From positions 62,001 to 126,000 of the forward strand of contig PDHQ01000037.1 in NCBI GenBank assembly GCA_003339415.1: a stretch of 64,000 bases of DNA. The letters are read 5' to 3'. The translations under genes were made by a program, and so were the position numbers. The notes beneath the pieces were generated by a model, which was not told the DNA's origin, ran no database searches, and saw nothing but the letters and a program-made list of their open reading frames with translations. The DNA is from Ophiocordyceps camponoti-saundersi (nom. inval.). Taxonomy: Eukaryota; Ascomycota; Sordariomycetes; Hypocreales; Ophiocordycipitaceae. Below are positions 1 through 9,320 of the stretch, piece after piece. Each line of letters starts with the position of its first letter. Position 1 is the stretch's first letter.

Positions 1-483
1 ATAGCGTAAGCGGCGGCGGGGATATAAAAAAATTACGCTTAGCGGGTTATACTTAATAAGGCGTAATAGGCGTCGCCGCTAGTATAAGCGATAATATTCG
101 TAAGCGCGGGCGAAAAGTAATTATAAATATTATAAAGGGAGCTTATAAGGGGCGCGTAAAGGAGATAGGAGTAAAACGCGTATAATACGCGTTTAAAGCT
201 AAGTTTAGAGTATATTAGAAATTAGGTTAATCTTAACTTATAGCTAATATAAATTAAAGCTAGAATTAATATATTTTTACGCTACTAGTAAATTAAAGCC
301 TTAAGAGTATTATTATTATTAATATTATTCTTAGACTTAGGACTTAAAATAATAATCTAATAACCGCGCGGAGCGGTAAGTATACGAGGGGGCGGTCTTA
401 ATATATAATCGATCTCGAGTTAAAATTAGCAAAAACTTACTATAATACTAACTTAGGATTAACTTAAACTTATTTTCTTATAC

Positions 484-485
<2 letters not shown>

Positions 486-517
<32 letters not shown>
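486..517 (+). repeat. (AAT)n microsatellite in E'
   Basis: About ten AAT triplets. The other E copy has a much longer run at about 24735-24815. Read in the gag-like frame this is poly-Asn. RIP turns AACAAC into AATAAT, because every C is followed by A, so the run may be a mutated AAC-coded Asn tract. Confidence 0.7.
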
Positions 518-519
<2 letters not shown>

Positions 520-599
520 GTAGAAAAAAGAAAAAAGGAATAAAACGCTTAGGCGCGAGGTAATTTATAAGTAAGGTACTAAGTTACTAATTTACCTTA

Positions 600-715
600 C
601 TAAATAAGGTATATATTTACCCCTCTTATAATAATATATTAGTATATACCGACCCCTTTTACGGATATAAAAAGTATATACCTCCTAAGTATAAATACCC
701 CCCCCCCCTTTTTAA
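600..715 (+). promoter_or_regulatory. GTATATAC cluster, TATA-like site and C-tract inside E
   Basis: Within about 110 bp there are several copies of the palindromic core GTATATAC or close variants, then a TATAAATA-like site, a run of about ten C and a poly-T stretch. The same arrangement is kept in the second E copy (24905-25020). A TATA-like box followed by a pyrimidine tract looks like a fungal core promoter. It could start an internal transcript of E or be 3' regulatory DNA. Function is inference. Confidence 0.35.
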
Positions 716-1753
716 AAATTTTTTTTTCCTTCCCTTTTTATAATTACTTTAGTTTTTCTTATCTATTTTTCGCAGATAACCTAGCGAAGATTTACTAAAT
801 ATTATATTCTTTATTTAATATATTATATTATATTTATTCTTTATTTCTCTAGTTCTCGGACTAGAAAGAGAAAAGCTACTAGGGGAGTATAGTACCTTTA
901 CTATACCCCCGGGGCTACGATATAAAGAAAAATAATATACGTTATAAAGGTATTAAACCGCCCTAGGGGTATAGTAATAATAATTAAATAGCGAGGATAA
1001 AGCTAGAGATAATAAAACTAAGTTAATAAATATTATAATATAAGAATAAGAAATATTATAAGGATTTAATTATTAGTCTTATAGCTATTTAGAAGCGACC
1101 GAAGCTACGGGACTAGCTAATAAACTTAAATATTCTATTACGGTATTATATTATATTTTCTTAGTAACGATATACGATATCGTAACTATTACCTTATAGC
1201 CCTTATCTATTTTTAATAATGCGAAAAGATAACGCGAAAGATAATTCGATACGCGTCGCCTTAGGAGGTAATATTAGAATCGGTAAGAAAATAATCGGAT
1301 ATCTACCCGATATTAACCCGAACTTATTAATAGATTAATAAAGTAAAAGGTATTTATAAAACCTTAAACTATATAAGTTCTTAAAAATAGAAAAATAATT
1401 CGATTTACGATAGCTACTAAAGGAACCTAATTATACCTTAATTACTTATATAGTAAAACGAATATTCCTAACTAGAAAAGAAAAGTTACTAATATTAGAA
1501 TATATATATTATTAGCTACTTAAGAATATAATACGCGTTATAGAGATTACTATCTTTATATAAATAAAGTAAGAGGTTAGAGGCATATATAAAGAGAAGT
1601 TAAACTTAAGATAATACCGATCTAAGATTAGTATAATATTAATATAATATACGTTATTAATATAATAGGAATTAAGGGTAGGAGGGAGTATAGCTAGAAC
1701 ATATATATAATATACTTACTTTTCTATACTCTTTAAGAAAAAGATAAGTTATA

Positions 1754-2351
1754 TATATATATTATATTACTTTAGTAACTTATATAAATATCTAAGTATA
1801 TAATCGTTTAATAAAGAGGAAAAACCGGAGTGCTTAGGGGAAAACCTTTTACTTAATATATTCGGCTAGCTTATAAGCTAATTATATTATATCGGAAAGC
1901 TTAATTATTATAGGAAATATCCGAAGTTACGCTAGTTCTAAGCGAGAGGTACCTATACTTCTTATTATATATCTTATCTAAGTTCTAAATAGTTCCGGTA
2001 CGTATATTAGCAAATACCGTAGCGAAGATATATTACTTTATAATTATACTCTATTATTAGATTATAATCGCTATTAAAGGGGACCTATTCCTCTAATAAC
2101 TTATATTATTTAATTATACCCTTACCTTACGCCTTACTTTACCTAAGCCTCGGCTAGGTTACTACTCTTGCCGAGGGAGGGAAGGAGCCCGGCAGGGTTA
2201 CTACTCCTACCGGGGTTATGCCGGGGTCGGACCGTACCCCGGCTATATAGTTAGGGTAAAAAATACCCGTGCCCTCCGCCGGATTCGAACCGACTACCTC
2301 TCTTATAGGAGACTAATATCTCTAGACGCTTAACTACTACGCTAGGAGGGC
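1754..2351 (-). mobile_element. tRNA-derived SINE, copy 1
   Basis: Insertion of about 0.6 kb in the E' LTR. Its right end is a tRNA-like head (2271-2351, minus strand), its left end an AT-repeat tail, and it is flanked by ATAAGTTATA at 1744-1753 and 2357-2366. The body has a GC-rich, hairpin-rich part (about 2140-2260), then an AT-rich part, then a G/T-rich motif at about 1795-1870 that resembles the LINE1 3' end. A second copy lies at 33436-34036. About 600 bp is long for a SINE but within what fungi show. The GC-rich part keeps more CA/TG than its surroundings. Confidence 0.85.
2271..2351 (-). other. tRNA-like head of SINE copy 1 (81 nt)
   Basis: Read on the minus strand the two ends, GCCCTCC and GGAGGGC, pair as a 7-bp acceptor stem. 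A box-A-like block lies near nucleotides 8-22, and a perfect B box (GGTTCGAATCC) sits inside a 5-bp T stem with a 7-nt loop. The anticodon arm is not canonical: 81 nt leaves a longer middle part, so it derives from an intron-bearing or class II tRNA, or has decayed. It probably served as an internal RNA polymerase III promoter and is not likely a working tRNA gene. No CCA is encoded. Confidence 0.8.
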
Positions 2352-2592
2352 GAAAAATAAGTTATAAGTAAAGTTATTATTTAATCTTTTATAACTTTAT
2401 TAGCTAAAGTATATCGTGCGGTAAACGTAATATTCCTATACGCTATATAATTTAGATAAGTTACCTAAACCTTATTATCTAAGTTAATATAGTATATATA
2501 TTCTAGGTTTAATCTATTAGTATCTTTACTATAAGAAGTTTATAATACGACTCTAGCTACCTATTTAGCTTAGGAAGGATACTTAACTAATA

Positions 2593-3340
2593 AATATATA
2601 AGCTTGCTCTTCTCCGGCCCGAATTTTATATTATAGTTGCGCGCTTATTATTCGCATATTACCTATATAGCTTAAAGCTATCTTATAATTATCTTAAAAT
2701 CGAGCTTAACGCTAAAAAAGTTTATATTATCTATAAAACTAATTACTTATATTCTTTCCTTATATATTAGCTAGTTATAAAGCGGGGCTATATATAAGAT
2801 AAATAAAATAGCGGAGAGCGATAAATTTTAAGGAATTTTAGTCTTAATTTAATATAGTTCTAAAATCTTATTATTAAAGCGAAGTTACGAGGTATAGTCT
2901 TATAAGTAGCTACTAAGGAAAGCTAAGATTTAGTCTAGGAATCTTAGATATTTAAATTTAGCAATAAGTTTATTATAATATATAATATTAAACGCTCCCT
3001 TAATATTAAGTTATAGGAAAAATATTACTTTTTTTTTAGCTTAAGTAGCTTAAATAAGCTTAGTAATTATAAGGATAGCTAGCTTTATAAACTAATTCCG
3101 CTTATTACCTATTTAACCTTTAGGGAGGAGTTAATATAATTTTATAGCCTCGGTAATTTATTATCTTATTATAGTTTTTAGAATTTTACTTAAGTAATAT
3201 AGTAAAGATATAAGCTTATAAGTACTTACCTCTTAGTAAGCTTCTAGTTTCTTTCCGAACTTACGTAAAATAATTATAATAGTAAACTATAGCTAGGGTA
3301 AGAAATAACTAAATTATATATATACTTAAAAAATTATAGC
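2593..3340 (+). pseudogene. Relic Y1, first segment (unclassified transposon protein)
   Basis: Similar over its length to about 48000-48800 (Y2), for example around 3035-3060 against 48395-48420. A + frame is open except for TAA/TAG. I do not recognise the protein here. The left end is the E' LTR boundary, so the upstream part of Y1 lies outside the window if E' inserted into it. The right end is the ATAGC target site of the gag-only element, and the sequence resumes at 5117. Confidence 0.55.
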
Positions 3341-3550
3341 TATAAAGGTCTTACTAAGGCGTTTATAGAAGTAAGCTAAAGTAGAGTTATAATTAAAGCT
3401 ATTAAAGAGAGGAAGGAGAAGGGAGAGAAGCCCCCTTCCCGAGCTAGCTATATACCCCGCGCGATAACTAAGCGCTATCGGGAAGACCTAAATATATCTG
3501 CTATAATCCCCCCTATCTAGCTATAATTAGTTATAAACTAATCCCTTATA
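3341..3550 (+). repeat. 5' LTR of gag-only element (210 bp)
   Basis: Pairs with 4907-5116 at the same length. Nearly all differences are C/T or G/A, as expected for RIP after insertion. It contains a GC-rich block (about 3420-3480). Confidence 0.9.
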
Positions 3551-4205
3551 TAGCCCCCTCCTTAAGCTAGCCGAGGAAATAAGAGCGTAGGACGGAAGAG
3601 TTATATACTATTACGCTAGCGGGACGCTCTATATAGACCCTAGCTAATAGCCTAATAGCCTCCGTAAAGATAAGGATAAGAGGGCGGAAGGGCTCCCTTA
3701 TAGCCCGGGGAATTAAACCCTAATCCTTATAAGGAAGATTCTAATAAGCTTAGAATCGTAGTAACGCTTAAGGTAGGAATTAATAAACTTATATACTAGT
3801 AGTAAAAACTTACCTATATAGCTAGTATATAAAACTAAGTAGTATTATACTAGTTGCGGGAAGCTTAGAGAATACCCCGATTATAGTAAATAGTAAAGCT
3901 AGCTATATACTTATCGCTATATACCGCTAGCGCTAGTCTATAAGCCGGGGCGTAATACGATTACGATATATACTTACTAATAAATCTACGCGCCTAAGCC
4001 GCGCGCGGACCGTCCTTATATAAGGTAACGTAATAAAGCTAGAAATTACCTAGGCTATAATATCTAACGTATACTTATCCCTCCTTACTCGTTATCCCTT
4101 TAATTAAAATACTCCGGATTTACCTCTAACTTCCCCGCTCCGCCCGTAAAAAGCCCTAACCTTAATATCCCTATTTACCTATAAAGCTTCGGATAGTTAC
4201 GCTTA

Positions 4206-4905
4206 AAATAACTAATCTAGTTATACTAATAGTAACGCCGGCGCTTAGTAGTGCTAGAATAAGATTATATAAACGCGATATTTATCGGGTTAGTAGAAGG
4301 GGGGGGCGGTAAATTAACTAGCGCGTTAGGAATATTCCTAAAACTAAATACTTTATTAAAGCCCCGGAGAAAGCTAGCGAAGGCTATATATATTATAAGC
4401 TAGTTCTTATAATCTAAGCGCTCTTATAGCTCCTTATATAGCCTAAATAAGAGTAGAATAATCTTAGCGTAATTAGACTAATATAACGGTCCGGCCTCGA
4501 AAAGAGTAAATTCCTACTTTATAATATATTCTCCGAGGGGCTCTAATAGCCCCTAATATATCTTAACTAAGGAAAAACCTACTTAGCGCTTCTTATAACT
4601 CTCCCCGAGAAGCTCGGAGATATACGCTAAAAAGGCGTTAAGCTAGAAAGAAAAATCTATAGCCGTAATAACGTATAGAAGGAATATCTACTAGAAAGTG
4701 CTAAGATAAGAAAAGACGTAATAGAACTAGGATTTAGGCTCCCTAATTATAGCTCCGTTAATCGTAAATTTAGTATATATAGCGGCTAGCTAAAAGTCTA
4801 GGCCGGAATAAGCCGAGAGCGGCTTTAATATAAGTAGAATTTAATAGCGTTCTATGCTAAGATCTTACTCTTATATTCGATTAGCGGTAAAAGGAGCTTT
4901 AATTA
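4206..4905 (+). pseudogene. Gag-like frame of the 1.8-kb LTR element
   Basis: One + frame runs from about 4206 to the 3' LTR with only TAA/TAG stops. The start reads as a Gln/Arg-rich segment, followed by a Gly run (about 4300-4310) and a basic, Ser-rich, Gln-rich second half. In-frame stops are all explained by CAA, CAG or TGG turning into TAA/TAG. No zinc knuckle is visible and I recognise no family. It is called gag-like only because of its place in the element. Confidence 0.45.
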
Positions 4906-4906
4906 A

Positions 4907-5116
4907 TATAAAGGTTTTACTAAGGCGTTTATAAAAGTAAGCTAAAGTAAAGTTATAATTAAAGCTATCGAAGAGAGGAAGGAGAAGGGAGAGAAGCCCC
5001 CTTCCTAAGCTAGCTATATACCCCGCGCGATAACTAAGCGCTATCGGGAAGACCTAAATATATCCGCTATAATCCCCCTTATCTAGCTACGATTAGTTAT
5101 AGACTAATCCCTTATA
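4907..5116 (+). repeat. 3' LTR of gag-only element (210 bp)
   Basis: Second copy of the 210-bp LTR. It is preceded by an A/G-rich stretch (about 4888-4898) that could be the polypurine tract, and followed directly by the ATAGC target duplicate. Confidence 0.9.
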
Positions 5117-5121
5117 ATAGC

Positions 5122-7473
5122 TAGCTAAATAGTAAAGATAAGGTAATATATTTTAAGAAATCTAATAGGAATATTATTTACTTTAGCTATTTTCTAGGAG
5201 GTTATTAACTTAAGTATTATAGAAATATTAGTTTAAGTAATTTTAATATTAACGGAGAACTTAAGTTTAGGTAGTTTAATATTAGTTAAGGGTATATTAC
5301 GAAGCTAAGAAAAAAACTAATTAGCTAAAATATTAGCTTTAGCTATATAATTATTAGCTTAAGATTTATTAATTATCCTTAGTATAAAGAGATAGACTAG
5401 ATCTTAGGGGAGATTACTTTAAATATAAGCTTAATACTTAATATACTAAAACTTAAAAGGTAAGCTAGCGATAATATAAAGGAAAGATCGCTAATAAGTA
5501 TATTTTACTAAGTTTATAGCTATCCTCTAAGTAAAGGCTATCTCCTAAAGCTATTATTAAAAGAAGTCCGAAAAAAGGAACTTATATTTATACTAAGCTT
5601 ACTTAGCTACTTAAGTAGCTAAGGCTACGGCCGGGGTAAACTACGCCGCCTTATAAGAATAAAAAAGAGTAATAAATAATACTATCTAGTTAATAATAAG
5701 TTATAATTCTTAGTAAAGTTAGTTAAGGGCGTTATTAATCTTTATTAGGTTAGTAAAAAGGGAAAATAAGAAAGTAATTTTAGCTAAAAACTTACGGTAA
5801 ACTAGGTCTAAGTTTACTTATCTTTATTATAAGCGTAATATATACGCTATTATAAATATAAAAATACTAACTATAAGAGATTAAGGAATATAGTTAAATT
5901 TAGTAAAGTTAAGGTTTAAACTAATATAATATATATATAAGTCCGCTATAGCTTAAACTAAGTTTAGTATATTATCCTTATATTTATAAAAAATTCGGGT
6001 ATATTCTCCTTTTAAGGTAAGGAGTTAAAATTATAGCTTAGTTATCTTATAGATTAGTTAATCTAAGTTATCGGAAAGCCTCTTATAATAATCCTAAAGT
6101 AAGTAATATAAGTTAAAGTTACTAACTAGGACGCGGTTAGGGTTTAGGGGAAGGTTTTAAAAAATTAAAAGGCTACCGCTATAAGGAATATTAAGGGGAG
6201 AGTAGATAAAAATAAACTAAAGTTCGGAACGGAAAATAATACTTATCTAATCCTCCCCTATTTCTAAGAACTAAGTAAATATATTATATCTTTTATAAAT
6301 ATAAACTAAAATATAGCTACTATTATAGATAAAGCGGTAAGGCGAAGTCCTAGGCGGAGGAGGCTTAGCGCTAAAATAGCTAATAGTTTCCTAGAAAGTA
6401 ATAATATTATAATTTAATTTACTACTAAATACTAGCTTAGCTAGCTTAATATACTTATTTATATTCTAAAAAAGGACTTTTATAAATATAAGGAAATAGT
6501 TATAATAATATTAGTTTTTTTACTATAATTTCTTTATAGCTTAGTTATAGATCTTATCTAAGTCCGGGCTAAGGCTAGGGTAATTAATACTTCTACGCTT
6601 TTTTAAATAGTAAGGTTAAGTTAAATTAAAAATAAAGCTAGTTTATTAATAGTTTATATAAGTAAGACGCTATCTATATCTTAGAGGAGGGAGGCACTCC
6701 GGGCCTGTTAGATAAAGCGTCTTATTATTTTAGGGGTATTTTTAATTACCTATATCTTAGTAGCGGGGCAGCCCCCTCCGGAACCTAGGGGTTATTTATA
6801 TTTCCTTCTAGTAATAAACTAGCTTAGGGATATATTATATATAATAATATCCTTAGCTATTACTAATTTTATTAGTTATAAGATAAACTATAAGCTAAGC
6901 TTAGTAAATTTAACTAATTATCTCTTATAGTAAGCTTTTACCTAATCTTAGTACTTAATAGTAATAAGGTAAAGCCTAAACTATATAAGGTAATCCCTAT
7001 TATAAAAGATATAATAAAATAAATATCCTCTAATTTTAATATAGTAGTTATCCTTATTTTTATAATTAGTTACTTTATACTTATTATAAAGCTTGGGGTA
7101 TTTATATATTTTAATAATATATTTAAAATAATAATAATAATAATATCGCTAAGGGCGGACCGCGTCTAAGAATAGCTCCGTACGAAAAATCTAAGCGTTA
7201 ATAGCTAGCTTATTATCGTAAAGTTTATTAATATTAACTAGTAATTTAAGGCTAATAATAACCGCTATCTTAATAAATCTAAGCTAAAGCTTAAGCGCTT
7301 ATAAATAAGCTACGGGTATTTTATTAACTTATACTATCTTATTAAGAAGGTTATCGCGTTCTCTAATAATAAGGTTTAAAGGAAATCCCTTAGTAATAAT
7401 ATTATAAATCCTATTTATAATAGTTACTTTATCGCTAAAAATAAGCGTAACTTAGCCTAAGTCTTAAGTAAAG
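5122..7473 (+). pseudogene. Relic Y1, middle segment
   Basis: Continues Y1 after the gag-only element. It matches Y2 in order, for example 7240-7350 against 51220-51330. One + frame can be read with TAA/TAG stops through about 6000-6900. Around 6700-6900 that frame reads like a Gly-Gln-Pro-Pro segment followed by a Tyr/His-Lys-rich segment, which weakly reminds me of fungal telomere-linked-helicase-associated proteins (the DUF3505 group). I would not rely on that. The end is the GTAG target site of gypsy element G1, and Y1 resumes at 30441. Confidence 0.5.
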
Positions 7474-7477
7474 GTAG

Positions 7478-7674
7478 TAAAATCCCTTAATTAGTCTTAG
7501 ATTATAGGATTAGATTAGATCGTATAGTGTTATGCGTTAGGGTATTAGTAGCTATAATCCCTTTTATATTCGTTTAATAGTAAGTCTAATAATAATAATA
7601 ATTCTTCTAAGTTCTCCCCTTTTTCCTCTAATCCCTTATCCTCTAATACCTTATCCTCTAATACCTATCTAATA
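7478..7674 (-). repeat. 3' LTR of G1 (197 bp)
   Basis: Same length and sequence type as 30244-30440 and 54393-54589. On the minus strand it starts TATTAGATAGG (ancestral TGTTAG) and ends GGGATTTTA (ancestral ...CA). At its minus-strand 5' end there are three copies of a CCTCTAATACC-like unit (about 7625-7670). Confidence 0.9.
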
Positions 7675-9305
7675 AAGTAAGGGGGTATCTTTATTATAGT
7701 CGCCTATAACTACCTTCTCTACCTAAACCTCTCTACCGTAACCCTCTATAAATAGCCTAGTGCCCCTATTATTATCTAGTCCTAAGGGTATCCCCCCGAT
7801 TTTATTCGAGCTAGTCTCCTAATTTTCTTAGCTCGATAGCCTCGCTTTTTTAATTAATCTTTTATTAGATTAGTTAGCTATATTAGGCCTCTTAGGTCGC
7901 GGCGATAATATATTAGATATTAACCCTTAGTTAGACAGTTATAGAAGGGGGTCCGATATAGGTTATAATATAGGTTAATCGAAATCCTTAAAGTTTACCT
8001 TAATAACTTAGCGTAGAGTTATCTTAACGGCTTTATTTAGTAATAGTTAGATAATATCGTCTATCGCTATAAATTAAAATACCTCTCGTAGCGCCGCTCT
8101 AATAGTATCTTTTATTAGATATATATTATATTCTTTAATATCCGTAGAAATAGGCCGCTTTAGTTATATTAAGGACTTATTTAGAATACGGATTAGCTTA
8201 TTATAAATAAGTAAGATAATTCTCTCTAAATTTTTAATAGCTATTATCTACCTAATAGCTTTTTTAGTATACGTAATCGATCGTTTTACTTATATAACTT
8301 ACTAAAATTCCGTTTATTAATACTTAAGAAAAGCCTTATAATTAGCTTCCTATCGCTTTTTTTAATCCCTCGTAATAGACTATTATTTTTCTATTTACCT
8401 CTTATTTTTCTCTAACTACCGCGCTATTAGACTTCGCTACTTAGCTAATAATAATTCGAACGCTTCCTTCTAATAAAGGGTAGTAAAAGCTCCTATAGTT
8501 ATAATATAAGTAATATTAGAAATAGCCCTATCTTTAGGTACCTAAATCGATATAGTTATATTCTAAATTATAAGGGTAGCCGAAGGTGCCTAAATTAGCG
8601 CGGGCGTATTATAAATCCTAGGGGTAGCCGAAAGCGTATAAACCGCTAAAATAATAAAAGATAGCAATATAGTAGATATAGGCGTCGAAGCGGAATATAT
8701 CCTCTCTACTATTATAAGGATATTTAAAAATATAAGCGTCGAAATTAGTATCTTTATAGTAGGCGAGGCTTATATAATAGAAGATTTCGGGTTAGTAGTA
8801 ACTAAGGGCTATATAATAAAAAATAAAGGATACTTCGAGCTAATAGTAGCCGATATTTTAACTAAAAGCTATATAATAGAAGAAGATTACTTTAGGCTAA
8901 TAATAGCTAATATTTCTATAATAGAAGATTATAGCTTTATCCTAACTATAAGTTATACCGACCTCGCTTTTAAGGCTTACTTTAGTAATTTAAGCTAACC
9001 TTAACTTACGTTCTTCTAACTAAGGATAAGTAATATAGTCTTAGGGCCTTAAGGCGTTTTTAAGGGAGTTATCGTAATTATAAGTTTAACTATATCCTTA
9101 TTCCTAATTTTAGATACCGATATAAGGGTATATCTGTCTAATAAATTTTCTACCTTATTATTAGCTATTTCGCTTAATAGTTTTATTAGTAATTAAGGTA
9201 GCGTAAGCTAGTTAGCCTGCTAGCCTAATACCTAGCAAATAACCTAATTTACGTTAAATTTCGATACTCTTTTTATATCTTAAAATCCCGCCTTAAACCT
9301 ATAAG
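7675..9305 (-). other. Long 3' region of G1 between integrase and LTR, part 1
   Basis: Shared with G2 (54590-56050) but diverged. A gypsy element usually has only a short stretch between integrase and 3' LTR, whereas here the region totals roughly 3 kb without LINE2. The best open frame I see is antisense to the element (see 8430-8997). Minus-strand frames are partly open too, so the coding strand is not settled. Confidence 0.5.
8430..8997 (+). pseudogene. Antisense repeat-containing frame in the G1 3' region
   Basis: The + frame is open except for TAA (from CAA) and is Ile/Val/Glu/Tyr-rich. It carries an internal tandem repeat of about 20 residues (about 8760-8930), each unit built around Tyr-Ile-Ile-Glu. 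G2 has a different but comparable repeat at about 55590-55790. Tandem repeats in both copies, in the same strand sense, suggest a real product. Function unknown. Confidence 0.35.
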
Positions 9306-9320
9306 TAATAATAGTAATAT

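Larger units (their letters stand above)
1..1492 (+). mobile_element. Internal 3' part of a family-E non-autonomous LTR retrotransposon (5' end outside window)
   Basis: Positions 1-880 align base for base, apart from C/T and G/A changes, with 24251-25180 inside the complete E element. Positions 1340-1492 align with 25730-25863. The stretch runs directly into a 508-bp-type LTR, so this is the 3' internal part of a second E copy (E'). In the other copy one + frame across the start of this region is open apart from TAA/TAG stops and is basic and Asn/Gln-rich, which would fit a gag-like product. I see no reverse transcriptase, integrase or protease motif. The segment between 900 and 1340 is similar to 25200-25730 but has indels. 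Membership in E is well supported; the gag-like reading is inference. Confidence 0.8.
1493..2592 (+). repeat. 3' LTR of E', split by a SINE
   Basis: It starts with TATTAGAA (ancestral TGTTAG...) and ends CTTAACTAATA (ancestral ...ACA). Without the inserted SINE and its target duplication it has the length of the 508-bp LTRs at 15517, 25864 and 63213. The LTR ends are the short inverted repeat TGTTAG / CTRACA typical of LTR elements. The flank to the right (2593 on) is unrelated relic Y1. Confidence 0.85.
3341..5116 (+). mobile_element. Gag-only LTR retrotransposon, 1,776 bp
   Basis: Two direct repeats of exactly 210 bp (3341-3550 and 4907-5116) enclose a 1,356-bp interior. Each starts TATAAAGG and ends CCCTTATA, ancestral TGTAAAGG...CCCTTACA, a proper TG...CA terminus with inverted ends. 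The element is flanked by ATAGC at 3336-3340 and 5117-5121. The interior starts TAGCCCCC, which could be a RIP-altered TGG-type primer binding site. It is too short for reverse transcriptase or integrase, so it would depend on another element. One long frame fills the 3' half. Confidence 0.9.

Noticed and set aside
486..517. CRISPR-like array or satellite
   Set aside because: Plain trinucleotide run without spacers. Nothing in the window shows regular repeat-spacer structure.
2271..2351. Functional tRNA gene
   Set aside because: The tRNA-like piece lies at the end of a repeated insertion with target duplicates, has an odd anticodon arm and occurs in a second, more mutated copy. SINE head is the better explanation.
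3341..5116. Simple tandem duplication of 210 bp
   Set aside because: Exact 210-bp lengths, TG...CA-type ends and the ATAGC duplicate fit LTRs much better.
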